A stretch of DNA of 51,975 nt from Streptococcus sp. oral taxon 058 str. F0407. GTDB taxonomy: Bacteria; Bacillota; Bacilli; Lactobacillales; Streptococcaceae. Position numbers and translations under genes: made by a program. The stretch spans positions 1 to 51,975 of the forward strand of contig NZ_JH378888.1 of the NCBI RefSeq assembly GCF_000235485.1. The letters are read 5' to 3'. Every line of letters starts with the position of its first letter. Position 1 is the stretch's first letter. Positions 1-8,836 of the stretch are shown here, piece after piece. Below the pieces are notes generated by a model that was not told the origin of the DNA, did no database searches, and saw only the letters and a program-made list of their open reading frames with translations.

Positions 1-2
1 CG

Positions 3-323
3 CAGCCACAACCGGAACCAGCGCCACAGCCGCAGCCGCAGCCGCAACCGGAACCAGCACCACAACCAAATCCAATTCCACCAGTGAACCCAGGGGGAGA
101 GCAGGGAGCTGATAATAATCAGGCAGATAGACATCAACCAGAACAACCAAGAAAACCTGAAGAGAATCCACCAGCTCAAAGTCCGGCAGGAGAAAAAGCA
201 AAACAAGCTACATTGCCAAATACAGGTAGCACTGCACCACTTTCACTCACTGGGTTAATAACTAGCTCTCTTCTTGCAGGTTTAGGAGCATTACTTCTTG
301 GTCGCAAGCGGAAAGATGATTAA
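3..323 (+). CDS. LPXTG cell-wall-anchored surface protein, C-terminal end (partial)
   Basis: The reading frame is open from the window edge, so this is the tail of a longer surface protein. The first 30 or so residues are Pro/Gln/Glu alternations typical of a wall-spanning region, with a 36-bp (12-residue) repeat unit seen twice (CAACCGGAACCAGC at 9-22 and 45-58). The end is a standard sorting signal: LPNTG, then a hydrophobic stretch (LTGLITSSLLAGLGALLLG), then the basic tail RKRKDD. Sortase A would cleave LPNTG between Thr and Gly and join the protein to peptidoglycan. The N-terminal functional domain lies outside the window, so the role (adhesin, glycosidase or other) cannot be assigned. 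An internal ATG at 84 is not a real start because the frame stays open upstream of it. Confidence 0.9.
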   Translation, partial: QPQPEPAPQPQPQPQPEPAPQPNPIPPVNPGGEQGADNNQADRHQPEQPRKPEENPPAQSPAGEKAKQATLPNTGSTAPLSLTGLITSSLLAGLGALLLGRKRKDD

Positions 324-412
324 GTACTGATTTTATCTAGAAGCTTTCGACTTTTAAAAGATTCTTAAGCATCTGCTTGACAAATCTATCTGAGTCACAA
401 GTTTTAAGGCTG

Positions 413-442
413 AGAGAAGACCAACTTGGTCTTCTCTTTTTG
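413..442 (+). terminator. Rho-independent terminator of the LPXTG gene
   Basis: An 11-bp stem (AGAGAAGACCA / TGGTCTTCTCT) is followed directly by TTTTTG. It lies 90 bp after the surface-protein stop and before the helicase promoter. Confidence 0.85.
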
Positions 443-556
443 TATTTTGGGTAGAAATCAAATGTGTGATTTCAAGTCTAAGAGAGGTATTTGGAGAAAT
501 TGATAGCCTTGTGATAGGCCAGATGAGTTGGACTACTGAAAATGTTCAAAATATGG

Positions 557-562
557 TATAAT
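557..562 (+). promoter_or_regulatory. Extended -10 promoter of the DEAD-box helicase
   Basis: TGGTATAAT gives a TGn-extended -10 hexamer. It lies too close to the upstream ATG at 569 for that ATG to have a ribosome binding site, which supports the start at 590. Confidence 0.6.
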
Positions 563-589
563 GGTTAGATGAATAGAATTGAGGATAAT

Positions 590-1933
590 ATGTCATTTAC
601 GAAATTTCAGTTTAAAAATTATATAGAAAAGGCTTTGGAGGAGTTGAATTTTACAACTCCGACAGAGGTACAGGAAAAGTTGATTCCTATTGTCTTGGCA
701 GGTCGAGACTTGGTCGGTGAGTCAAAAACAGGTTCAGGAAAGACCCACACTTTCTTGCTCCCTATTTTCCAGCAATTGGATGAAACAAGTGATAGTGTGC
801 AAGCGGTGATTACTGCTCCAAGTCGTGAATTAGCTACTCAGATCTACCAGGCGGCTCGTCAGATTGCTGCCCACTCAGATGTGGAAGTTCGTGTGGTCAA
901 CTATGTCGGTGGTACGGATAAGGCTCGTCAGATTGATAAGCTCGCGAGCAATCAGCCCCATATTGTCGTCGGGACTCCAGGGCGTATCTATGATTTGGTT
1001 AAATCTGGTGATTTGGCCATTCACAAGGCCAAGACCTTTGTTGTCGATGAAGCCGATATGACCTTGGATATGGGCTTCTTGGAAACAGTCGATAAGATTG
1101 CAGGAAGTCTTCCAAAAGACTTGCAATTCATGGTCTTTTCAGCGACAATTCCACAAAAATTGCAACCGTTCTTGAAAAAATACTTGTCAAATCCTGTCAT
1201 GGAGAAAATCAAGACTAAAACAGTCATTTCTGATACCATTGATAACTGGTTGATTTCGACCAAGGGCCGCGATAAGAATGCTCAGATTTATGAATTGACT
1301 CAAGTCATGCAGCCTTATTTGGCAATGATCTTTGTTAACACAAAAACGCGTGCTGATGAGTTACATGCCTACTTGACTGCTCAAGGATTGAAGGTAGCAA
1401 AGATTCATGGAGATATTGCCCCTCGTGAACGCAAGCGGATCATGAATCAGGTGAAAAATCTCGATTTTGAGTACATTGTCGCAACGGACTTGGCAGCGCG
1501 TGGAATTGACATTGAAGGGGTCAGCCATGTCATCAATGACGCCATTCCTCAAGACTTGTCCTTCTTTGTTCACCGAGTTGGACGGACTGGGCGTAATGGT
1601 CTACCTGGTACAGCTATTACCCTTTACCAGCCAAGTGATGACTCGGATATCCGTGAGTTGGAAAAATTAGGAATCAAGTTTACTCCGAAGATGGTCAAAG
1701 ACGGAGAGTTTCAAGATACCTATGACCGTGACCGTCGTGCTAATCGTGAAAAGAAGCAGGATAAGCTTGATATTGAAATGATTGGCTTGGTCAAAAAGAA
1801 AAAGAAAAAAGTCAAACCAGGCTATAAGAAGAAGATTCAATGGGCGGTGGATGAAAAACGTCGCAAAACCAAGCGTGCTGAAAATCGTGCTCGTGGCCGT
1901 GCCGAGCGTAAAGCTAAACGCCAAACATTTTAA
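590..1933 (+). CDS. cshB: DEAD-box ATP-dependent RNA helicase (CshB-like)
   Basis: ATP-dependent RNA helicase that remodels structured RNA in the cytoplasm (mRNA decay, ribosome assembly, cold adaptation in the family). The N-terminal core shows the Q motif, Walker A (SKTGSGKT), PSREL, TPGR, DEAD-type DEAD box (VDEADMTLDMGF) and SAT. The second RecA domain shows ATDLAARGID and HRVGRTGR. The C-terminal ~70 residues are very Lys/Arg rich (KKKKKKVKPGYKKK and an RARGRAERKAKR stretch) and should bind RNA. Sequence and length resemble Bacillus CshB. I chose the ATG at 590 because GAGG lies 6-7 bases upstream; the ATG at 569 overlaps the promoter region. Single-gene unit with its own promoter and terminator. 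Confidence 0.9.
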   Translation: MSFTKFQFKNYIEKALEELNFTTPTEVQEKLIPIVLAGRDLVGESKTGSGKTHTFLLPIFQQLDETSDSVQAVITAPSRELATQIYQAARQIAAHSDVEVRVVNYVGGTDKARQIDKLASNQPHIVVGTPGRIYDLVKSGDLAIHKAKTFVVDEADMTLDMGFLETVDKIAGSLPKDLQFMVFSATIPQKLQPFLKKYLSNPVMEKIKTKTVISDTIDNWLISTKGRDKNAQIYELTQVMQPYLAMIFVNTKTRADELHAYLTAQGLKVAKIHGDIAPRERKRIMNQVKNLDFEYIVATDLAARGIDIEGVSHVINDAIPQDLSFFVHRVGRTGRNGLPGTAITLYQPSDDSDIRELEKLGIKFTPKMVKDGEFQDTYDRDRRANREKKQDKLDIEMIGLVKKKKKKVKPGYKKKIQWAVDEKRRKTKRAENRARGRAERKAKRQTF

Positions 1934-1943
1934 AGACAAAAAT

Positions 1944-1966
1944 GGAGCTGCATAGCTCCTTTTTCT
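1944..1966 (+). terminator. Rho-independent terminator after cshB
   Basis: GGAGCT-gcat-AGCTCC stem followed by TTTTTCT, immediately after the stop codon. Confidence 0.85.
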
Positions 1967-2017
1967 AACTTCGTTTTATGAATTTTCAAAAATACTGCAA
2001 AAAATAGTAAAAAGTGG

Positions 2018-2023
2018 TATAAT
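2018..2023 (+). promoter_or_regulatory. metK promoter (extended -10)
   Basis: TGGTATAAT with a weak -35 candidate CTGCAA at 1995-2000 (17-bp spacer). Transcription would begin near 2030, just before the riboswitch. Confidence 0.6.
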
Positions 2024-2030
2024 GATAAGG

Positions 2031-2277
2031 TTATATAGTCCCGATAAGATGGTAGAAAGATCTATCAGTACTTTGTAACTCGCAAAGAATGATGGCTTCA
2101 AAGTCGCTCGTCATTCTACGGTTACCGCTATAAGGCGGTCACCCTATGCGCCTTACTAGCTTCAGAAATAAAAAAACATCGTTTTTATTTCTTTCGCGTC
2201 GTAACTCTTAGACTATAGAAATACCTATCAGTACTTTGTAACTCTATAACAATATTTTTTTAAGGGGGGACATTTTT
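2031..2277 (+). promoter_or_regulatory. SMK-box (SAM-III) riboswitch leader of metK, with a duplicated segment and long insert
   Basis: The leader contains the hallmarks of the SMK box: GTCCC at 2038-2042 (anti-Shine-Dalgarno), then GATAAGATGG, then CTTTGTAAC, and finally an unusually G-rich SD (AAGGGGGGAC, 2262-2271) just before metK. GTCCC is complementary to GGGAC at 2267-2271, so SAM binding would hide the SD and block translation. The order matches the known Enterococcus SMK element. Unusual: the 20-bp segment with CTTTGTAACTC occurs twice (2062-2081 and 2225-2244), separated by about 143 bp of hairpin-forming sequence (stems GAATGA/TCATTC, ACCGC/GCGGT and GAAATAAAAA/TTTTTATTTC). The riboswitch call rests on these motifs and on the gene it precedes. 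Confidence 0.8.
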
Positions 2278-3468
2278 ATGTCAGAACGTAAATTATTCAC
2301 GTCTGAATCTGTATCTGAGGGGCATCCGGATAAGATTGCAGACCAAATTTCAGATGCGATTTTGGATGCTATTTTAGCAGAGGATCCAGAAGCGCACGTT
2401 GCTGCTGAGACAGCTGTATACACTGGTTCTGTCCATGTTTTTGGTGAAATTTCTACAAATGCCTATGTGGATATTAACCGTGTAGTTCGTGATACCATTG
2501 CAGAGATTGGTTATACGAATGCAGAATATGGTTTTTCTGCGGAAACAGTTGGAGTTCATCCATCGCTTGTTGAGCAGTCACCGGATATCGCCCAAGGGGT
2601 TAACGAAGCCTTGGAGGTTCGTGGAAATGCAGATCAAGATCCGCTTGACTTGATTGGAGCTGGAGACCAAGGGCTCATGTTTGGATTTGCGGTGGATGAG
2701 ACAGAGGAACTCATGCCATTGCCAATTTCACTCAGTCACAAGTTGGTTCGTCGTTTGGCAGAACTTCGCAAGTCTGGTGAAATCAGCTATCTTCGCCCAG
2801 ATGCCAAATCACAGGTTACTGTAGAGTATGATGAAAATGATCGTCCAGTACGAGTGGATACAGTCGTGCTTTCAACTCAGCACAATCCAGAAGTCAGCAA
2901 TGAACAAATTCACAATGATGTGATTAAAAAGGTTATCAAAGAGGTTATCCCAGCCTCTTACTTGGATGAGCAAACAAAATTCTTCATCAATCCGACTGGG
3001 CGCTTTGTAATCGGAGGACCTCAAGGAGACTCAGGTTTGACTGGCCGTAAGATCATCGTCGATACTTATGGTGGCTACTCTCGTCACGGTGGTGGTGCCT
3101 TCTCTGGTAAAGATGCGACTAAGGTTGACCGTTCAGCGTCTTATGCCGCTCGCTATATTGCAAAAAATATCGTTGCAGCTGGTCTGGCTAAAAAGGCAGA
3201 AGTTCAATTGGCCTATGCTATCGGTGTTGCGCAGCCTGTTTCTGTCCGTATTGATACCTTTGGTACAGGAACAGTAGCTGAAAGCAAACTTGAAAAAGCG
3301 GCTCGTCAAATCTTTGACCTTCGCCCAGCAGGGATTATCCAAATGCTGAACCTCAAACGTCCAATTTACCGTCAAACAGCGGCTTATGGACACATGGGAC
3401 GTACAGATATTGACCTTCCGTGGGAACGTTTGGACAAGGTAGATGCTTTGAAAGAAGCTGTGAAATAA
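2278..3468 (+). CDS. metK: S-adenosylmethionine synthetase
   Basis: Makes S-adenosylmethionine from methionine and ATP in the cytosol, supplying all methyltransferases (including rlmB in this window). The 396-residue protein has the family length and motifs: N-terminal [21 protein letters not shown], the GAGDQG(L)MFG signature (about residue 128), and the P-loop-like [17 protein letters not shown] near residue 265. The SD is GGGGGG, 8 bases before ATG, and is sequestered in the SMK-box model. Monocistronic, closed by a strong terminator. Confidence 0.97.
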   Translation: MSERKLFTSESVSEGHPDKIADQISDAILDAILAEDPEAHVAAETAVYTGSVHVFGEISTNAYVDINRVVRDTIAEIGYTNAEYGFSAETVGVHPSLVEQSPDIAQGVNEALEVRGNADQDPLDLIGAGDQGLMFGFAVDETEELMPLPISLSHKLVRRLAELRKSGEISYLRPDAKSQVTVEYDENDRPVRVDTVVLSTQHNPEVSNEQIHNDVIKKVIKEVIPASYLDEQTKFFINPTGRFVIGGPQGDSGLTGRKIIVDTYGGYSRHGGGAFSGKDATKVDRSASYAARYIAKNIVAAGLAKKAEVQLAYAIGVAQPVSVRIDTFGTGTVAESKLEKAARQIFDLRPAGIIQMLNLKRPIYRQTAAYGHMGRTDIDLPWERLDKVDALKEAVK

Positions 3469-3473
3469 AAATA

Positions 3474-3503
3474 AAAGATTGGTAGGACCTACCAATCTTT
3501 TTT
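3474..3503 (+). terminator. Rho-independent terminator of metK
   Basis: AAAGATTGGTAG-ga-CCTACCAATCTTT, an almost loop-less stem followed by TTTTTT. Confidence 0.85.
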
Positions 3504-3511
3504 GCAAAAGA

Positions 3512-3533
3512 AAACCAGCTTTTGGCTGGCTTT
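3512..3533 (-). terminator. Terminator of the DUF1827 gene (minus strand)
   Basis: On the minus strand, GCCAGC-caaaa-GCTGG is followed by TTTTC. It overlaps the end of the gene's stop region. Confidence 0.55.
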
Positions 3534-3534
3534 C

Positions 3535-3834
3535 TTATTTTGTAGGAATAGAAATTTCAATCAATTTATCTGAATAAAGCGTCTTGATGTTAGCTTCATC
3601 GATAGTATCTTTATCGATTTTGCGTTTCATGAAGAAATCTTGGATGGTCTCTATTTCTGGTTCACGAATAGCGCGGTGTTTGTTGGAAATGAGGATTTCA
3701 TAGTGAAGCGGAGCTTGTGTGAAAATCACATCTGTGTTTCCAGCAGAATAGACCTCAACAAGAGTTGCGTCAGTGCTTTCTAATTGGCTTTTAACAAGTT
3801 GCGAGTGTGAATTAGTCGTGTTGATAAGCTTCAT
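3535..3834 (-). CDS. DUF1827 family protein
   Basis: 99-residue soluble protein with no signal peptide or membrane segment, starting MKLINTTNSHSQLV. I recognise it as the streptococcal/lactobacillar DUF1827 family. No function is established, and I see no catalytic motif. RBS GGAGG lies just upstream of the ATG on the minus strand. It follows a NUDIX hydrolase on the same strand with a short gap containing a possible promoter, so the two may be partly co-transcribed. Confidence 0.8.
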   Translation of the reverse strand: MKLINTTNSHSQLVKSQLESTDATLVEVYSAGNTDVIFTQAPLHYEILISNKHRAIREPEIETIQDFFMKRKIDKDTIDEANIKTLYSDKLIEISIPTK

Positions 3835-3892
3835 AATAGTTCCTCCGATTTTCTATCTCTATTATAGCACTTTTTGGATAAAATCGTGTATT

Positions 3893-4345
3893 TTAGTCGA
3901 TTCCATGCTGGATTTTCCAAACTTCAACTCCCCATTTATGGCTACCACGTTTGAGTTTTTCTATTGTCTCATCAATAGGAAACCAAGAAATATGATTAAA
4001 GTCTTCTAAAGGTTTTTGTACTTCTTGGAAAGAAGTGGCTTCGTAGAGATAAGCGGGATTGTAGTAGTAGGTGTCACGATGGCGAGAGTAGAAATACTCA
4101 TCAGCTTGTCCATAATAGCTTCCGATTTCAGCTGTAAAGCCTAGTTCTTCGATTAGTTCTCTCTTTAGTGCTTCTTGATGGTCTTCGCCCGCTTCAATCT
4201 CTCCACCTGGCAAGAACCAAGCACCATTGGGAGCTTGAACTAAAACGATTTGTTTTTTTTCTGCATCAGGAATAACTGCGTACACACCATAGCGGGGCTG
4301 GTAGGTCACATTCTCTTTTTTATCACCAAAAGTTGGGTTTGCCAT
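3893..4345 (-). CDS. NUDIX hydrolase
   Basis: Predicted nucleoside-diphosphate-linked hydrolase, cytoplasmic. The Nudix box is complete: GGEIEAG-E-DHQEALK-REL-I-EELG (about residues 45-67), with the metal-binding REXXEE core. Substrate cannot be read from sequence; MutT/ADP-ribose-type relatives clean up damaged nucleotides. I chose the ATG at 4345 because GAGGAAAG stands six bases upstream; an in-frame ATG at 4408 would add 21 hydrophobic residues without an RBS. 150 residues is normal for the family. Confidence 0.85.
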   Translation of the reverse strand: MANPTFGDKKENVTYQPRYGVYAVIPDAEKKQIVLVQAPNGAWFLPGGEIEAGEDHQEALKRELIEELGFTAEIGSYYGQADEYFYSRHRDTYYYNPAYLYEATSFQEVQKPLEDFNHISWFPIDETIEKLKRGSHKWGVEVWKIQHGID

Positions 4346-4428
4346 AGAACTTTCCTCATTCTCTAGTATCTTTATTATTATCATAATGAACGAGGGGCAA
4401 GCTGTCAAGAATTTACAGTTATTTTAGT

Positions 4429-4464
4429 AAAAAAAGGTGCAGAAAATGATAGACTTCCTGCACC
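4429..4464 (-). terminator. Rho-independent terminator of clpE
   Basis: On the minus strand GGTGCAG ... CTGCACC, then a run of seven T. It sits directly after the clpE stop. Confidence 0.85.
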
Positions 4465-4476
4465 TGTTAGATCGTT

Positions 4477-6726
4477 TTAATCTTCTTTTTCAGAAGCAAT
4501 CTCTTCAGTTTTTTTGGCAGATTTGATTTGAATCTTACCATTGCTTGTCATGACTGCCTTGAGGTCTTTTTCACTTGGGTTTTCAAGGTAGTAGTCTGTG
4601 ATGGCATCCTCGATATGGTCTTGAATGGTACGGCGGAGTGGGCGTGCCCCCATTTTTGGATCATATCCCAAGTCAACCAACTTTTCCTTGACCTTGTCTG
4701 TCACATCGAGGTGGATATTGTTGCTAGAGAGGCGTTTGTTGACATCTGCTAGCATGAGTTCGACGATTTGGAGAAGGTTGTCCTTGCTGAGAGCTTTAAA
4801 TTCGATGATGCCGTCAAAACGGTTCATAAACTCTGGACTAAAGAAGTTGCCGAGTTCACCGAGAACAGAGTTGGTCCGACCTTCACGAGCAGCTCCAAAA
4901 CCAACGCTGGCTTCAGCCTTACCAGTCCCAGCATTTGAGGTCATGATAATGATAGCATCCTTAAAGCTAACTGTGCGTCCTTGCCCATCTGTCAAACGAC
5001 CATCGTCCAAGACTTGGAGGAACATGTGCATCACATCTGGGTGTGCTTTTTCAACTTCATCGAGAAGGATGAGTGAGTAAGGATTGCGACGAACTTTTTC
5101 CGTTAACTGACCAGCTTCATCGTAGCCTACATAGCCTGGAGGGGCTCCGACCAATTTAGCCACACTGTGTTTTTCCATGTATTCACTCATATCAAAGCGA
5201 ATCATGCTGTCAGCAGAACCAAAGAGCTCAATGGCTAGTTGTTTAGAGAGTTCTGTCTTACCGACACCAGTTGGTCCGACAAATAGGAAACTTCCGATTG
5301 GGCGGTTGGGAGTACCAAGTCCAACACGATTACGACGGATGGCTTTGGCAATCTTATCGACAGCTTCATCTTGACCAATGACATGAGCTTTGAGGTCGTC
5401 TGCTAGATGGATAAGCTGAGATTGTTCCTTTTCTTTGAGCTCACCAACAGGGATATTGGTTTTCTGCTCAATGATATGTTCAATGGTTTTCTCGCTAATG
5501 ATTGGAGTATCCTGATCGGTCACCTTATTCTTTTGCATTTCCTTGTATTTGGCAATCTGATCACGGAAGTAGGCAGCTTTTTCAAAGTCTTCCTCTCGTG
5601 TAGCTTGTGCCTTGAGATTTTCAGCTTCAATTAAACGCTGATCAATTACTTTAGGATCAACAAAGTTCAGTGTCAGATTCATCTTTGAACCGGCTTCGTC
5701 TAAAAGGTCAATAGCCTTGTCAGGTAAGAAACGGTCTTGGATGTAGCGGTTGGAAAGATTTGCAGCAGCTTCGATAGCAGCGTCTGTGTACTTGACATGA
5801 TGGTAGTCTTCGTATTTCTTTTGAATCCCTTTGAGGATAGTAATGGTTTCTTCGACAGTTGGTTCATCTACCTTGACAGGCTGCATACGGCGCTCTAGAG
5901 CAGCATCTTTTTCAATGATACGGTATTCATTGAGAGTAGTGGCACCGACCAGTTGCAATTCACCACGGGCAAGGGCAGGTTTGAGGATATTGCCTGCATC
6001 CATATTGCCATCGCCAGCAGATCCTGCACCAACAATTTCATGGATTTCATCGATAAAGAGAATGATGTCCTCGCGTTTGCGGATTTCTTCCATGAGCTTT
6101 TGCATACGCTCTTCAAATTGACCTCGAATACCTGTTCCTTGAACTAGACTAACCACATCCAAACGGATAACTTGCTTGCCTTGGAGTTTATGGGGAACAT
6201 CGCCATCGACAATTTTTTGAGCCAGACCTTCAACAACGGCTGTTTTACCAACACCTGGTTCTCCGATGAGGACAGGATTGTTTTTTGTTCGACGGTTGAG
6301 GATTTCGATAACACGGATAATCTCCTCATCTCGACCGATAACAGGGTCAATATCCCCACGACGAGCAATCTCAGTAATGTTGATACCATATTCCTCTAGG
6401 AGTCCTCTTTCTTGGCTAGGAGGTGTTTGAAGTGGACCACGGTTTTGAGGTCCGTAGCCCCCATTGCCCCCATCTCCTCCACCAGATTGAGTGGGAGGGA
6501 TGTTATTAGAAGAAGGTCTGAAATTGTTCAAATCATTGAAAAAGTCTCCGAAAGGATCAAAGTCACGATTGTTTAGGTCAGTCATTCCTTTAAAGAGGGT
6601 ATTATTTGGATCTGTTTTGATAATTTTATAGCAATTTTGACAGAGATCAATTTGCTTTTGCTGTCCATTGATATTGGTATACAGATGAATTGTTGAGTCG
6701 TTAATTTTACAGTTTTGACAGAGCAT
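4477..6726 (-). CDS. clpE: ATP-dependent Clp protease ATP-binding subunit ClpE
   Basis: Hsp100 unfoldase that feeds damaged proteins to ClpP and, in Gram-positives, helps inactivate the repressor CtsR. The 749-residue protein has all ClpE marks. These are an N-terminal zinc finger (C3, C6, C29, C32), a Gly-rich linker ([11 protein letters not shown]), AAA-1 with Walker A GEPGVGKT, and a UVR coiled domain (about residues 375-415). AAA-2 carries Walker A GPTGVGKT, followed by the C-terminal D2-small domain. It lacks the ClpC N-terminal repeat domain, as expected for ClpE. RBS GAGGT lies upstream on the minus strand. A CtsR-type operator lies in the promoter region, giving heat-shock control. 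Monocistronic. Confidence 0.97.
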   Translation of the reverse strand: MLCQNCKINDSTIHLYTNINGQQKQIDLCQNCYKIIKTDPNNTLFKGMTDLNNRDFDPFGDFFNDLNNFRPSSNNIPPTQSGGGDGGNGGYGPQNRGPLQTPPSQERGLLEEYGINITEIARRGDIDPVIGRDEEIIRVIEILNRRTKNNPVLIGEPGVGKTAVVEGLAQKIVDGDVPHKLQGKQVIRLDVVSLVQGTGIRGQFEERMQKLMEEIRKREDIILFIDEIHEIVGAGSAGDGNMDAGNILKPALARGELQLVGATTLNEYRIIEKDAALERRMQPVKVDEPTVEETITILKGIQKKYEDYHHVKYTDAAIEAAANLSNRYIQDRFLPDKAIDLLDEAGSKMNLTLNFVDPKVIDQRLIEAENLKAQATREEDFEKAAYFRDQIAKYKEMQKNKVTDQDTPIISEKTIEHIIEQKTNIPVGELKEKEQSQLIHLADDLKAHVIGQDEAVDKIAKAIRRNRVGLGTPNRPIGSFLFVGPTGVGKTELSKQLAIELFGSADSMIRFDMSEYMEKHSVAKLVGAPPGYVGYDEAGQLTEKVRRNPYSLILLDEVEKAHPDVMHMFLQVLDDGRLTDGQGRTVSFKDAIIIMTSNAGTGKAEASVGFGAAREGRTNSVLGELGNFFSPEFMNRFDGIIEFKALSKDNLLQIVELMLADVNKRLSSNNIHLDVTDKVKEKLVDLGYDPKMGARPLRRTIQDHIEDAITDYYLENPSEKDLKAVMTSNGKIQIKSAKKTEEIASEKED

Positions 6727-6767
6727 ACATCTACCTCATTTCATTCTTATTCTTGGTCTAAGAAAAA

Positions 6768-6784
6768 GGTCAAGAATAGTCAAA
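6768..6784 (-). promoter_or_regulatory. CtsR operator of clpE
   Basis: GGTCAAGAATAGTCAAA (read on the plus strand) matches the CtsR heptad direct repeat RGTCAAA-NAN-RGTCAAA with one mismatch. It lies between the clpE -10 and the start codon, so bound CtsR would block transcription. Confidence 0.85.
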
Positions 6785-6797
6785 GTTTTATACTCTC

Positions 6798-6825
6798 ATT
6801 ATAGCATGATTAAGGTGTAAAGCAA
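6798..6825 (-). promoter_or_regulatory. clpE promoter
   Basis: On the minus strand: TTGCTT (6825-6820), 16-bp spacer, TATAAT (6803-6798), with TGC making it an extended -10. Confidence 0.65.
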
Positions 6826-6964
6826 GTAAAAAGATTTGGAAGTGATCTTTTTTAAAAGAAGGATTTATGGAGAATCCAGCGACATTGAGGGTAAGAAAAA
6901 ATCCCATTTGCAGGGACAAAAAGGATTCTCGTTCATCAGTCAGGTTTTCCCTGCTGCTTTTTTA

Positions 6965-7195
6965 TTAGTAAAGGAGTTCGTAGATCTCCATTGCAATCAA
7001 GTCAATGCTATCAAAGGTATAGGTTTCACGCGCTTCAACATCGCGAAGGGTGAAGAGTGATCCATTTTCTTCGTCATAGCTGTATGCAACTTCTGCAACA
7101 ACAACTCCTTCACGTTCAAAATTACGTTTTAGATTTCCGCCATCTTTTGTCATAGCTTCTAGGCGGTTGATGATTCTAACCAAATGTGATTCCAT
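6965..7195 (-). CDS. DUF1797 (YkuJ-like) family protein
   Basis: 76-residue cytoplasmic protein of the YkuJ/DUF1797 family, whose Bacillus member has a known fold but no settled function. The sequence has the compact alternating beta pattern of the family (VVVAEVAYSYDEENGSLFTLRDVEARETYTFDSI, residue ~30 on, given here as separate short strands). GGAG RBS upstream. It stands alone between clpE and the divergent ABC transporter. A GCAGGGA / TCCCTGC inverted repeat (6911-6956) downstream could terminate it. Confidence 0.75.
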   Translation of the reverse strand: MESHLVRIINRLEAMTKDGGNLKRNFEREGVVVAEVAYSYDEENGSLFTLRDVEARETYTFDSIDLIAMEIYELLY

Positions 7196-7323
7196 TATGA
7201 TTCTCCTCCATTTCTTATCGTTACTATTTTACCATAAACCACGGGGACTTGACTAGAAAAAACTAAGATTTCTCGCTATTTCTCTTTTGCATAAAATTAT
7301 TGGTGAAAATTAGTGAAAAAATA

Positions 7324-7352
7324 TTGAATTTTAATTCAAATTATGTTATAAT
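7324..7352 (+). promoter_or_regulatory. Promoter of the first amino-acid ABC importer, with a palindrome over the -35
   Basis: TTGAAT (7324-7329), 17-bp spacer, TATAAT (7347-7352). The -35 is embedded in TTGAATT-tt-AATTCAA (7324-7339), a symmetrical AT-rich site that could be an operator. Amino-acid transporters are frequent CodY targets, but the match to the CodY consensus is poor. Confidence 0.55.
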
Positions 7353-7385
7353 CATACAATCTGATATTTAGAAAGCTGAGTTTAT

Positions 7386-8069
7386 ATGAATTTTTCCTTT
7401 TTACCAAGGTATTTACCTTATTTTAATTATGGTGCTCTTATTACTGTAGTGATTTCAATTCTGGTAGTCTTTTTCGGTACCATTCTAGGTGTCTTATTGG
7501 CCTTTGCTCAACGCTCACGTTTTAAGCCTCTTGTCTGGTTTGCGAATATCTATGTATGGATTTTCCGAGGAACACCGATGATGGTGCAAATTATGATTGC
7601 TTTTGCCCTCATGCATATCGATGCGCCCACTATTCAAGTAGGGATTTTAGGTGTGGACCTTTCTCGTTTAATTCCAGGTATTCTGATTATCTCGATGAAT
7701 AGTGGTGCCTATGTGTCTGAAACCGTTCGTGCAGGGATTAATGCAGTTCCTAAAGGGCAGTTAGAGGCAGCTTATTCCTTGGGTATTCGTCCTAAAAATG
7801 CTATGCGTTATGTCATTTTGCTACAGGCTATCAAAAATATTCTTCCAGCTCTTGGAAATGAATTTATCACTATTATCAAGGATAGTTCTCTTTTGTCAGC
7901 GATTGGGGTGATGGAGCTGTGGAATGGGGCAACGACAGTAGCAACAACAACTTATTTACCGTTGACTCCCCTTTTATTTGCAGCCTTTTACTATTTGATT
8001 ATGACCTCTGTTTTGACAGTGGCTTTGAAGGCATTTGAAAATTACATTGGACAAGGAGACAAGAAATAA
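7386..8069 (+). CDS. Polar amino-acid ABC transporter permease
   Basis: Membrane subunit of a His/Glu/Gln/Arg-type (HisM/GlnP family) importer. The 227 residues contain about five hydrophobic segments and the inner loop EAA motif ([25 protein letters not shown], around residues 130-155) that docks to the ATPase. The FRGTPMMVQ motif after the second helix is characteristic. It overlaps the ATPase gene by one base (TAATG), so they are translationally coupled. There is no substrate-binding protein in the cluster and none is fused, so the binding protein must be encoded elsewhere. The specific amino acid cannot be read. Confidence 0.9.
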   Translation: MNFSFLPRYLPYFNYGALITVVISILVVFFGTILGVLLAFAQRSRFKPLVWFANIYVWIFRGTPMMVQIMIAFALMHIDAPTIQVGILGVDLSRLIPGILIISMNSGAYVSETVRAGINAVPKGQLEAAYSLGIRPKNAMRYVILLQAIKNILPALGNEFITIIKDSSLLSAIGVMELWNGATTVATTTYLPLTPLLFAAFYYLIMTSVLTVALKAFENYIGQGDKK

Positions 8070-8803
8070 TGACAGAAACCTTGATAAAAATCGAAGGCTT
8101 GCATAAGTCTTTTGGGAAAAATGAAGTTTTAAAAGGCATCAACCTTGAGATTAAACGAGGAGAAGTTGTGGTCATTATCGGTCCGTCAGGGAGCGGGAAA
8201 TCAACCCTCCTTCGTTCGATGAATCTTCTCGAGGAAGCAAGTAAGGGAAAGGTTATCTTTGAAGGAGTCGATATTACGGATAAGAAGAATGATCTTTTTG
8301 CTATGCGTGAAAAGATGGGCATGGTATTCCAACAATTCAACCTCTTTCCCAATATGACGGTCATGGAAAATATCACCTTGTCACCAATAAAAACCAAAGG
8401 AGAAAGCAAGGAAGTAGCGGAGAATAGAGCCCAAGAACTGCTAGAAAAAGTTGGTTTGCCAGATAAGGCGACGGCCTATCCACAGAGTTTGTCAGGTGGC
8501 CAGCAACAACGGATTGCTATCGCACGTGGTTTGGCTATGGAACCAGATGTTTTGCTCTTTGATGAACCGACTTCAGCCCTAGACCCTGAGATGGTTGGAG
8601 AAGTTCTAGCTGTTATGCAAGACCTCGCTAAGTCAGGGATGACCATGGTGATTGTGACTCATGAAATGGGATTTGCCCGCGAGGTAGCAGACCGTGTTAT
8701 CTTTATGGCGGATGGGGTTGTTGTTGAAGATGGAAGGCCAGAGGAGATTTTTGACCAGACCCAAGAACAACGGACCAAGGATTTTTTGAGTAAGGTTTTG
8801 TAA
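8069..8803 (+). CDS. Polar amino-acid ABC transporter ATP-binding protein
   Basis: ATPase partner (GlnQ/HisP family) of the preceding permease. Visible motifs: Walker [10 protein letters not shown] (about residue 37), Q-loop [10 protein letters not shown], signature LSGGQQQR, Walker [15 protein letters not shown], and the switch His in VTHEMGF. 244 residues is the family norm. Coupled to the permease by the TAATG overlap. A second, paralogous permease/ATPase pair lies at 41.7-43.3 kb. Confidence 0.93.
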   Translation: MTETLIKIEGLHKSFGKNEVLKGINLEIKRGEVVVIIGPSGSGKSTLLRSMNLLEEASKGKVIFEGVDITDKKNDLFAMREKMGMVFQQFNLFPNMTVMENITLSPIKTKGESKEVAENRAQELLEKVGLPDKATAYPQSLSGGQQQRIAIARGLAMEPDVLLFDEPTSALDPEMVGEVLAVMQDLAKSGMTMVIVTHEMGFAREVADRVIFMADGVVVEDGRPEEIFDQTQEQRTKDFLSKVL

Positions 8804-8836
8804 GACCTCATTTTTAGAAGAAATGGAGTAGAAATC

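Noticed and set aside
84..323. Separate 79-residue small gene
   Set aside because: The frame is open to the window edge with matching Pro/Gln composition, so it is the tail of a larger protein.
569..589. Upstream start for the helicase
   Set aside because: It would lie within 8 bases of the -10 box with no ribosome binding site; ATG 590 has GAGG.
2082..2224. BOX or RUP repeat in the metK leader
   Set aside because: I could not match it to the BOX or RUP sequences I remember; kept only as an unassigned structured insert.
4528..6399. Several plus-strand ORFs inside clpE
   Set aside because: All antisense shadows of a strongly coding minus-strand gene.
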